Part shown: positions 1 through 10,370 of the stretch, piece by piece
How the letters are laid out: every line of letters begins with the position of its first letter
Numbering within the stretch: position 1 is the stretch's first letter
DNA from: Chrysaora quinquecirrha
Lineage: Eukaryota > Cnidaria > Scyphozoa > Semaeostomeae > Pelagiidae
Assembly (NCBI GenBank): GCA_014526335.1
Contig: JACTAT010000108.1
Coordinates: 148,407 to 212,406, forward strand
Direction: 5' to 3'
Length of the DNA stretch: 64,000 nt
Translations under genes and position numbers: made by a program
The notes under the pieces: generated by a model
What the model saw: the letters and a program-made list of their open reading frames with translations, nothing else
Told to the model about the DNA's origin: nothing
Databases searched by the model: none

Positions 1-366
1 GGGATACTCATTAACTTTCATTGGGGGGGGGGGTCCATGCCACTATTTCCTTGCAGACCCCCGAATATTGAGTTTAATGTTTTGGAGACCCCAAATATTG
101 CTATCTATTTTTGGACACCTAAATTTTTTCTCGGGTTTAGCCATCAGTTTCATGACAATTTACAATTTATCAGCTCTTGGCAGTTGGATGGGTCATTGTA
201 ATGAATCGCACCAAACCGCAAGATTCGTCCTTCAGATTTGTGGACCCCAAATATTGATTTTCTCAATGTTATAATTCACAGACCCTAAATATTGAATAAG
301 CTTTACATTTTGGACCCCAAATATTGGCATGGACCCCACGTATTGAAAGTTAATGAGTACCCCCCC
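1..366. repeat. MITE-like element with terminal inverted repeats
   Basis: The first 21 bases (core TACTCATTAACTTTCA) recur inverted at 343-366, so this is a complete or nearly complete short terminal-inverted-repeat element touching the window edge. The interior carries at least five degenerate copies of GACCCCAAATATTG, at about 56-70, 90-104, 242-256, 283-297 and 313-327. There is no coding potential. The superfamily is unknown because the left target duplication lies outside the window. Confidence 0.6.
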
Positions 367-368
367 TG

Positions 369-1312
369 GGAGTTCTATAATGGAAATGGATTTGATAGCC
401 TCAAAGAACAACAGCTTTTTCTGAGGCAAATCCTAGAATCTGATTGGGACGCCAATTTTTTCCAAATTTCAGTGCTGTTTACATTCCCACAATGACATTG
501 AGCAAATGTTATCAACAACAACATTTTCGAGCGTTTTCTTACTTGGATCAGGACCTTTTCATTAGTTACCTATAATTTAAATATTGATGATTGACGTCCA
601 AAAGCAGTTGTTGATGAAAATTCCAAGCCATGAAATTTTACAACAAACTGGTGGAAGTTTACCCCTAGGGATTATAATACTTGCGATACCTGCTGGCATA
701 TTCATTCTGGCAAAACTTATTTACAATTTCATTTCGTATACAACGTAAGGCATGCCAACCTACACTCCCAAAGCAAGCACAAATACAGAATTTGCTCGAA
801 ATTGCTTCCAAACCCGAACGCGCTCCTCCAAATTAGAGCTGCCTAAAACAGAAGAGAATTTTATGAGCGCTCCACTGAATAAGCCCCCTTCAATGTCAGG
901 AAGGGGACTTATTTGACCGATTGTTGACCTCCCATTCATTAAATGAAGAGGCATGATATTCGAAAGAACAAAATCAGTTAACTTGAAAAGTGAAAATTGA
1001 TTTTAACCATATTCTGGCCAGGTTTTTCTTGAGCATTCTCAGATCGGAGGTTGACTAATTCAGCTAACTTATGATATAAGCTAAGACTATTTACTTTATT
1101 TAGTAAGTTAGCCTGAATGTTCATGTTCTTAGATTCTAAGGTTGTACCAAAGTTTTGTTGACATGTAATGCAATACGAAGTCATAATAACGTAATAACCA
1201 TATTGTCGCTTTTTGCTATTTGTATTTCTGTGTTTCAATGCTTTTGTTATGATCACTACTAAACCAGCCCATTTGCAAAAACTTTTTTGACAGTTTTACA
1301 CACTTTCAACAC
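369..1312. other. Intergenic, nothing recognised
   Basis: Short open frames on both strands have no recognisable domain, no splice support and no repeat that I can match elsewhere in the window. Confidence 0.5.
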
Positions 1313-1535
1313 CACGCTAGCGAATCTATTCCCACTTCTGTGGTTAGATACGCATTACTGTGGTGGTATATTTTTGCGCACTATGGTGGTGTTTTTGCGT
1401 ACTGTAATGGATACGCACTACCGTGGTGGGTTATTATGCTTGATGTGGTGGTATTTTTTGCGCACTGTGGTGGGTAACCACTACTTTAGTGGGTTATTAT
1501 GCTTGATGTTGTGGGTTATTAGTTCTCCAAGGTAA
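1313..1535 (+). repeat. TGTGGTGG-type minisatellite, copy 1
   Basis: An irregular tandem repeat is built on the motifs CACTACTGTGGTGG and TTTTTGCGCACTGTGGTGGG. It is introduced by CACGCTAGCGAATCTATT. The same lead-in (CACGCTAGCAAATCTATA) and the same motif recur at 41492-41850, so the two loci are copies of one dispersed minisatellite family. Confidence 0.7.
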
Positions 1536-2558
1536 TCAAGCAAAAAACATGAATCATGACATATTCAGATAATTTCTTGGAAAACTCAGAGTCTCAGCAG
1601 CCTTTATTTAATATTATAATTGGGATGAAAACATTTTGGTATTTTCGTAAGACCATCAGGCACGAAGCCAGCTCTAAAATGTTTGGGGGGTCATGAATAG
1701 TTCAGCAGGGTTATGGGGGGAGCTCCAGGAAAAATTCTAGTGACCAAGCCCTTTACTTCGGCAGAAAATTGGGGAAACGCCCTTTTCTAAAGTTTTATAT
1801 CGGGAGAAAAGGCCAAGTAAACCATCACATTTTTCTTATCATATATTTCACCATCTTTATCCGTTTCTGCGAGCTCCGCTCCGATATTGCAACACAAAAT
1901 TTGAAAATCAGGGTCGACTGAGCGAAGAGAAATAGGTCATGCCTTTGTAGCTTATGGTTTGGAGGTTCAAAAAAAGTAAAAATGTTGGAAAACCTCCAAA
2001 TTTCAATGCAAACAAAACATTTGTTCGTCCTAGAATTTTTGGACGGGCAAAGAGGGGCAAAAAATTATCTTTGGGCGGGCAATGCCCCCCGTCCCCCTCC
2101 TTGGCTTCGTGACTTATCACACGGGTCCCACTCTGCAAAAATGCAACAGCAAAACAAACAAGCCTATAGCTGTTTAAATGCAGTAGTTTGAGCTTTCAGC
2201 AATTAAATTCAATTGCGATATCTACGTCTCATGTAATAGGATTTTAAGTCCCCCAGCCAAGATAGGGTTACGCATTGTTGTGTGCTGCGTTAAAATTCCC
2301 ACGAGAAAATTCATTTCTGTCAACTTTATTTGTCATTTCATAGAGAACATTAAATTAGGGGTACTAACCACCGCTGCACAAATAAACACAAATACAACGT
2401 TGCTTACAATTGCCATTGATAAATTATTCAACATCACTTCATTAGCTGCCTTGTTGTTTGGAGAAGTTGCAAATGAATTTTTCATAATCGGTGCTTAGGT
2501 GCCATGTTAAATTTGCTTCAGCGCCTTTAGTGGACAGCACCGGGTTAAGCTATCTAAA
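1536..2558. other. Upstream region of the secreted-protein gene
   Basis: No gene was recognised. The stretch should contain the promoter and 5' UTR of the gene starting at 2559, but I see no convincing core promoter motif. Confidence 0.4.
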
Positions 2559-5500
2559 ATGGAAGCCAGTAGATTTGCTATCATAGCAATAACAGTTACA
2601 GCTGTTTTAGGAACACACGCTAATTCGCTTGAAAATAATTTTGCGGAAAATACATTCCAAATACGAAATTCAAGGGGCAGCTGCCTCGAGTTTAACACGA
2701 CGTCCCAGGTTTTTCTATTGAAATCCGTGTGTGCAGAGCACTTCAGATGGAAAGGAGGTATTCGACTTTTTCATGTGCCAACAGGAAGATGTTTGGTCCC
2801 TAAGAATGGAAATGAAAGCTCTCTGAATCTCACCAACGTCTGTTCTGAAACAAACAGCTTGTTCCAACATGACAGAGCCACACATTCTATCAAGCATCTG
2901 CTCAGTGGAACGTGTGTTATTCAGGAAAATATTTCATGTTCTAGTCAGAAAGAAAACTGTGAAATCAAGCTGGGAAATAACTGCTCATCAGAAAATGCAA
3001 AATTCTGGTTAGTGCCGCAGGTTCTTTATATCATACGGCATCAAAATGGTCTTTGCTGGACGTACGCTGCTCAAAATCTGATCAGGTTTCAAAATACACT
3101 GGCTCAGGGCATTTTTTAAGAAATTTTCACTACTGGGGAAAATTTGAAAAAGGACCTAAAAGCGTAATAAGCGAAAGCAAAATACATCATTTTAAAGATT
3201 TTCACAGTTGCCTCAAAACAAAAAAGGCAACTGTGAAAGGCACAGGGACGCAAATCCACAGAACGTTACAGGGGGTGGCAGGAAGTGGCACCGCAGAAAG
3301 AAGGCTCCAGAGCGTCGAATGTGCAGGCATCTAGAGGGGTCCGGGGGCATGCTCCCCAGGAAAATTTTGAAAAATTGGGTAGCTAGAGTTGCTCTGTTGA
3401 TCATTTCAGGACTCTTCTATTAAATTTGCGCAGCCCAGGTTTTGAAGAAAACAGAAGATACAGAAGATACATTTTCACCAAAATTTAACTGAATCTCTTA
3501 TAGAAGTTATCGCCTGACGCCCACAATAGTCCAGAAACATAAAAGATTTGTCCAGAAACGACTGACGCTACTTGTCTGTGGTTTAGAATTTGGGGTGTCC
3601 ACTACTGACGGCTGTATTGACTACAGATACATTGTACCGTTATCGCGAAGTCGGAATTTTGTTCTTGAACGAAGCTCAAACAAACAATATCTTTACCAAT
3701 ACTGCCAATGCCTAAAATACATGCTGTAGATAATTAAAGAAATTTTCACTTAAAAATACCAGTTGATTTTCAAGTGGGCAAGTGGGAATTGACAAGGGCC
3801 CAGACTACTGGGGAATTCTATGATTTTGGCGCTCACTACTGGGGATGGCATTGGGCCTACTGGGGAATGTTCCCCAGTAGTTACACTGTTAAAAAATGCC
3901 CTGCACTGGCTTGCGATCGATTTTTCCAACGTAATAGCAAGCATTTGCAGCACTTCGAGACAGGAAAATGCGTCATTTTCAGTAATTATTATCTAAGACT
4001 CACCGATGATTGTTCTGACGAAAATACGCTTTATGAAATTGACGAAAACTTCATACTCCATGAAACAACTTCAAGCAAATGTGTGGCTCCGTATGGTGGT
4101 GTTGCTATTCCAGCGGTCAATTCCTTACTCGCGCTGACAACTTGCGCAAACGAAGACAGAATGAGAATGTACTTCGCTGATGATATAAGTAAGCTTTCGT
4201 TTCTATCACGGCTACAGTTTTATAGATATCTATATGCTTTATGCTTTCTAAATGCTTTATTATTTTATTATTCAGAAATCTTATTTACAGCGACAGCAAA
4301 AGATCGACAACAATGCAGACGCTGTCAAACAATGCTATGATCCTCAGCTAGCATGCATGCTATATTGCAATGATATTTTTCTGTTGACAAACCTTTCAGA
4401 TAACAGAAAAAAATAATTTCAAAATCAATATTAAAATATTAATAAAGTACCGCAGGCTATGCATCGAGTGTCCACTAACTTATATGCACTATTCTAACAA
4501 AATCTTTTCTTTTGGGTAGCTTTCAGAGAGCAGTAAATACAATTCATCTTCTGCCTTTAAAAACCTTTTCAATTTTCCTTTTAAAATGTTCAATTATTAA
4601 ATTTCAGATGTTCGGAAAATAGAACTAGTGTCAGAGTACAGCAAGGCTCACATAATTGTAAATGGTCATCAATTTAGCAAGAATACTCGTGGCATCAATG
4701 TCGCAGTTTTTGATTATCGTAGTGGTATTTTGGAGCATATCGGGGCATATGACGTATATGGAGTTATCAGCCACAGAGCCGCTTTAGCTGAATTGCTCAA
4801 CGATCTGCCAGAGGAGAAAATTGTCCTCATGTCAGTTAGAGGCGAAGTTAGCATCGACGATAATCTTGCTTTGGCTTTACGGAGACATGGCGTGTCAGCT
4901 ACATTCGCAACTAAAAATCTCGTGAAGCCAGCGTGTGCCATGGTGGCCATGGCCTATACTGGCAAAAACAGAAAGATCTGGGAAGAATCTGTTAATAACA
5001 TAAATTGCGACGGAAACATAAACTTACAGAAAACTGTCTATGTGTTTCATGACTTTGAAGGAATAGATGGCTGCTCCATGGAGATGGGTATACGAACAGG
5101 AAAAATCCCTGATGATAAAATGACAGCAAAATCTGTATGGTATAACTACGCATCTCATGCTAGTTACCAAGGAAGGCTTTATAAACCTGGCCCTGGTTGG
5201 TGTGCCAAAAATCAATCACCCGTTTCTGATTATCTTCAGATAGACCTTGGAGTTAAAAAGGTTGTCTCTGGCATAGCCCTTCAAGGGCAGCAAAGCTTCC
5301 CTGGATGGCACATCGTCACAAAGTTCAAAATCCAGTACTCTCTTGATGGTTATAATTGGCAATATTATTTAAATAGTTCTGGTAATCCAGATATTTTTGA
5401 AGGTGTTCAGAGAATCATAAAAGACGAAACAAAAGTTATCTGGTTTACTAGGACTCTACTAAAGATTATAAGAGTGGTGCCAGTTGCTCGAGAAGGACTT

Positions 5501-8500
5501 CACCCTTACACACACTGCATAAGAATGGAATTGTTTGGCTGTTCCCCTGCTGGACCACTTTTAATTTCAGCTTCTAATACTGATAAGCATGTCTACGACT
5601 CATATAATGATGACATATCGTACAATGGTATTATTGCACTATCTGGAAATATTCAGATAGGTATCTCTAATGCAGCAAGTCAGACAACTTTGGCACATGA
5701 TATAGATCAACAAGATATTTCTAGTTTCAATGGAACTGTTGTGGCAAACAATGGCACTGTTGTAATAAAAAATCTAGATAAATGGTCAAAGGAAAGGAAC
5801 CAGGCTAGAGGTCTGACAATATCAGGAACGAAAAGCTTTCAGATCAACACAATGGATTACTATAACATCGATCTTCAACTGAAAGCTAGAGTAAGTATCA
5901 TAATCTTTGTTATCGTAGTGTAAGCTAACACATCTGGCCATTAAACAATTAACCATAAAAAGGCTTGCATAGATTATTCCCTTGGAAATACATCAGCCTC
6001 AAAATAAATGTCTTCTTCTTACGAACGTCTCCCTTTTCAAGCAAAACTGGAAATGAAAGCATTCATCTAACAGGAAGCCCCCATCTAAAACGTCTGCATA
6101 AAAATCACGATAATACACGGATACAGTGCCCCAGTGCGTACCGAACCAACTTCCAGCAGTTGTGACTCGTAAGCATCAGTAGAGTTGCATTTTCTCTGAC
6201 CCGACTCTGGAACTAATGGAAACACCAAGAATGGGTCGGCGACTATTTCAAGGTCGGTCATCGATACTTCTAAGAGTTAACTGAAAGCAAGCTCAAAACG
6301 ATAAAAGAAATTCATTAAAAATTCAGTAAAGACGTTTATTAGAGAGAATTCGATTGTTACGGGGACATCACAATTGTATCCCTACCGACTATTATAATGT
6401 GCGCATATGCAAAGACTGCTGATGGCAGTCGTGTGGAACATTGGGGCAATGCTGATTGACAAATAAGCTGTCAAAATAAACCCCCCTCCTTCTCTTATAA
6501 TCTGTTGTCTGATTTTTGAATTTCTTTCCCCGTTTGCACTATGAAATTTTATAACTCGATATCGAAAAGTAAAATAGAGTTCAAATCCAATTATTAGCAC
6601 TTTCTATTTCAACGAATTGAACTTAATTATCCATTATCCAATCTGTTCCATGGCCTAATTGATGCGAACCCATTAAAGTTCTTCAAGCGCAATGTCAGCA
6701 AGACTAGGGGCCACAGATACAAAATAGTTTTAAATAAATACAGATTAGATATTCGAAAAAAATTTTATTCGCAGCGTATTGTTAAGGAATGGAACTCTGT
6801 ACCAGTAAATGTCGTCGATGCAAAGGACGTAGTGACTTTTGAAAAACTTTATGACAGTCTTAATGGAAACTCAAAAGTTGAATTTAGAGTAGATTAGTTG
6901 TAGTAGCAGTACTCAACCAGGGTTTTATAGGCCTTGGCCTTCCAGCCCCTTTTAATACTTATATTATTATATTATCAAAATAATTGTCCTCGATTATTGT
7001 TAATCCTCGAACAAGTCTCCATCTCCGATTCAGGCATCTCCAGGAACAAGCTCCCACCTATGAATTCATTGCGGTTGCAAATAGGTCCCATGGGTTAATG
7101 TTCCCAATAGAAGAACTTTTCAAAAGCCTAACGTCCATTCGCTCTTATGAATAGCGAAATAAAACTGTTAAGTTACGGGAGTTACGGGAAGTACAGAACT
7201 GTTCAACAAATCCCTTGAATTAAGCTCTAATAAACGTCTTTACTGAATTTTTAATGAATTTTGTTTATCGTTTTGAGCTTGCTTTCAGTTAACTCGTAGA
7301 AGTATCGATGACTTACCTTGAAATAATCGCCGACCCATTCTTGCTGTTTCCATTAGTTCCAGAAAATGGATAACATTAGTACAGTGGAGGTTATAGCGCC
7401 ACCGCAATGCTGTTAGAAGGCTTTTTGGACAGCAGAGAGAAAAAAAATAACTTATCTGTATTCTATAATAAAAATCAGCTGCTTGCTAGCAGTCAATGGC
7501 TGATTAATGGTTCAACTGGTAGTAAGACCTGTCAGCACTGTGGCACTAGTTTGTTCGGCGTTTTAATAAGTTGAAAGATGAATTATGGACCAAAACGATT
7601 CATAAGGCCTTTGAAAAATTCCACATGGGGGCGTATTCGGGGGAAGCGCTTATTTGAAAAAATGAATTCTTAGGTGGGGGCTTATTCGGGGGGGGTGGGC
7701 TTATTCAAAAGTGAGGCTTATTTGGGGGAGGGCTTATTCGAAGGTGGGGCTTATTCGAAGAGATACGATGATACTCTTTGAAGATTTTAAAAAAAAACTA
7801 CACAAATCAATAAGAAAATATGCATTAAAAGGTAAAATGACACAACTAACGGCATGCACTGAGAACAACATAAGTTGAACCCGTTAGTTCACCAGTCGCC
7901 CAAGAATCTGGCGACCTTTATGTGATCATAAATGATCGAAAAAAAACAATAACGAAAATAATCATATGAACCAATTTATTTAAGTGTGAAGGTATTTAGC
8001 ATAACACTTCATGAATGGTTTAAGCCCACAACGTCGTACAAAAATTTGTCTTTTTTGTATTGGTCTCGTTGTTATTTAAAGTTCTTTGTTTTTCTACAAT
8101 ACCACCGGACCCCGCTTTCGCGTATTTTTACTGCACGGTCTTTAGCATTACTACGAATTCGAGACATCACAAGCTATTAACCCAGAAAGCTATTTCATTC
8201 TGCAGACAAAGTTAAGTGTTCCTGCAAGTTTGCTATTCGTTGATTATCATTAATTCTTTAACGTTGTGATGTTGCTGCCTGTTGCAGAAAGGGCACAAGG
8301 GACTGGGTCATCTCGTGGTTTTCTCGTGGTCATCCCGTTTACAATGAAATGATTCGTACCGTTTTCAAATCATACCGTTTTCGAAATCATTTTCATTTCA
8401 TACCGGTTTGGATAACGTTTCAGTGTAAACGTAAGGCCAATCCGGTTTGACTTCGTACCGTTTTCGTTTAGGCATAATGTAAACGGGGTCTTATTTATAT

Positions 8501-9606
8501 CTATGTACAAACAAAGTATCGATCGAAGTTCGGAAATATGATTTCAAATCTCCTTCTAGATTTTGGACATGGGAAAAGGTAATGGAATCAGTTCATGGAG
8601 CGTTTATAGTTATGAAACAGAAGAGCTGGCAAATATAATCGCATATCCAATGCAGGTCAGTCGAAAGCAAGAAGATGAAAGCCATTTAAGATTTCATATC
8701 GAAAAGTCAAACATAACTGAATATCATATTGGCGACAAGTTTGAGTTCAATATCTTCACCAGTCACTGGAATGGCAGAAGTTTTTCTAATGCATATCAAC
8801 TTGAAACCTTTATTTATTACGATGCGAACATTTTGACACTGACATCACTTCAGGCAATGGAAAAAAAAGCGAAATATATCGGCATGACAAGAAATATGAC
8901 AGAAGCTGGATTCATTCATATGGAAACAGAAGTGTTGTGGTTGCTTAATCGTCAATTTATCCAACTTGAGTTCAAATTCAAGACGCCGCAGAACATATTG
9001 AAAGGCAGCAATCGTGACGGTGCAGTTATTATGGATATTGCCTATAAATCAAATTTGAAAGAGCTAAACGGGACAGCTATGGTTGAACATGGTATTTTGA
9101 TACCATATAATTTTTCGTTTTCGTTAAAACCCACAGTTAAGGGTACATCTTCAAGAATTCCAGGCATCAGCATTGTTTTTGATGATTTAAAAAACGTTTT
9201 ATACGTTTGCAAAACAAAGCTTCAGTTTCATTATGGAAATCATCAGTTCTGCTACTGGCGAAACAATGTCAATACTTCATGGCATGGAATACCAGATATT
9301 GCATCAATTGTTGGTGTAGACGTTAGCAAAGGAATAGTCTTCGGGCTAAACCATGCAGGGAACAGCTACTTGAAATCAAGCGAAAATCTAGAAGAATTCG
9401 TTTGCATGGATGATAATGAATGGATCTCGATAAAAAGCCATGAAAATCTTCGTCTAGCAAAAATAGCTTCGAATTCATCACGGCTACCGTCAAATCCTGA
9501 AAAATCGTGGATGTTTTCTTCGTTCAATGAACGGATTTGGGCTGCAACGGAACATGGAATCGTGCAGAACTACTCAGGAACATGGAAATACATTTTGTGG
9601 TGGTAA
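2559..9606 (+). CDS. Secreted beta-trefoil / ILEI / discoidin multidomain protein
   Basis: Coding parts are 2559-3104, 3912-4188, 4608-5890 and 8560-9606; joined they make one frame of 1050 residues ending at TAA 9604-9606. Residues 1 to about 24 form a signal peptide. Residues about 35-270 are cysteine-rich beta-trefoil repeats of ricin-B type, with recurring SGxC or TGxC motifs. Residues about 287-400 match an ILEI/FAM3 domain. Residues about 430-586 are a discoidin (FA58C) domain bounded by Cys430 and Cys586. The last 350 residues are unrecognised, with a faint propeller-like repeat near the end. Introns have GTAAGC/CAG (4189-4607) and GTAAGT/TAG (5891-8559) borders with matching phases. 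The family suggests extracellular carbohydrate or membrane binding; that role is inferred. The 3104/3912 gap is a transposon inside the exon, described separately. A possible AATAAA lies at 9768. Confidence 0.75.
3105..3903. mobile_element. hAT-like non-autonomous element inserted in an exon
   Basis: The ends are inverted repeats: the left end CAGGGCATTTTTTAA, with ACTACTGGGGAA about 35 bases in, pairs with the reverse complement of 3870-3903. The flanks carry an exact 8-bp duplication, CACTGGCT, at 3097-3104 and 3904-3911. CAGGG termini plus an 8-bp duplication are the hallmark of hAT elements. No transposase is encoded. Removing the element and one duplication (807 bp, a multiple of three) restores an uninterrupted trefoil repeat frame, so the insertion is inside coding sequence. 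Confidence 0.85.
6188..7369. mobile_element. Foldback element with about 142-bp inverted repeats, in intron
   Basis: The arm at 6203-6344 is repeated inverted at 7225-7366 with only scattered mismatches. Both arms share the inner end TTTACTGAATTTTTAATG and the outer end CTGGAACTAATGGAAACA. The element lies in the last intron of the secreted-protein gene. Its interior contains a LINE coding tail, listed separately, so either the element captured it or the LINE inserted into it. No transposase is visible. Confidence 0.75.
6640..6897 (+). pseudogene. Non-LTR retrotransposon ORF2 C-terminal remnant
   Basis: The translation shows the tail typical of CR1/jockey-type ORF2 proteins: a TRGHRYKI motif, a stretch of basic and hydrophobic residues, then VKEWNSVP, and a stop at 6895-6897. 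Only the end of the protein is present, so this is a 5'-truncated relic inside the foldback element. Confidence 0.6.
7620..7765. repeat. Degenerate GGGGCTTATTCG repeat
   Basis: Several imperfect copies of GGTGGGGCTTATTCG lie in the intron. This is a simple local repeat without coding content. Confidence 0.5.
8331..8490. mobile_element. Short MITE in intron
   Basis: The ends ATCCCGTTTACAATG and its inverted counterpart CATAATGTAAACGGGGT bound about 160 bp rich in TACCGTTTTC motifs. It sits 70 bp upstream of the last exon of the secreted-protein gene. No product is encoded. Confidence 0.55.
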
Positions 9607-10370
9607 ATGCGGGAAATTTTGCTTTCGATTGCGAATACGTAAAAGTCAAATTTATTGCAATAATTTTGTACACATGCTAAGCACGTATTTGATTTAGTTC
9701 ACAAGTTTACTCAGCCTTATAATGAAATGAAAAAAAAAAACACAAGAAGACTCGTACGGACAACAGCAATAAACAATTCGATATGCAATCTTACGATAAC
9801 TTTCCTAATTATAGATTTCATTTTTAGATGATTTGCGAATTTCTACAGAAAAAGGCTAACGGAAAACCGTTTTTCTACACGGCAAAGCGAAATGTCACCG
9901 TGAAGAAGCATCCTTGATTATGGCCAGAAAGTTTCCTTTAAGTAAGGCACACCGCCAACTGACGGCAAATTTGTTACTCTCTGTTTCTCATAACCAATGG
10001 GCCTAGATCTCAGTTGAACAAATTGTAACGAACAAGTAAATATGAAAAGGACAGAATGAAACTGAAGACGAAATAAAAAATAAACGCACATTTAATGACA
10101 AAAAGCCACGAAAAGAATCCGGTAAAAACAGAAAAGCAAGCAAAGGAATGAATAACGTTATAGGATTTAAAATAAGCCTTATACGTCAAAAGGCTCTACA
10201 AATGATTTGTTCTGACCGTGGTACCAAATTAAATAAAAAAATCCTTGCCTGGTACTGTCAATCGTGGATTTCTAACGCTAACTAACAGTATGTATTTACT
10301 AAAATAACAGCAGCATTGGTCGCTTTCGGGAAGATCCAAAAATGAACAGTCACACAGGAATAACAGAGTG
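9607..10370. other. Convergent 3' flanks
   Basis: Two convergent genes end here: the secreted-protein gene from the left and NSMCE2 from the right. Apart from AATAAA at 9768-9773 on the + strand, I recognise nothing. Confidence 0.4.

Noticed and set aside
3086..3937. An ordinary intron with donor CAG/GTTTCA and acceptor AATAG
   Set aside because: It keeps the frame, but removing the transposon and one target duplication leaves only 45 bp between these sites, all of it open and matching a trefoil repeat; the exon was originally continuous. The sites remain possible cryptic splice sites.
6570..6590. tRNA B-box-like GTTCAAATCC
   Set aside because: No A-box, acceptor stem or cloverleaf can be formed around it.
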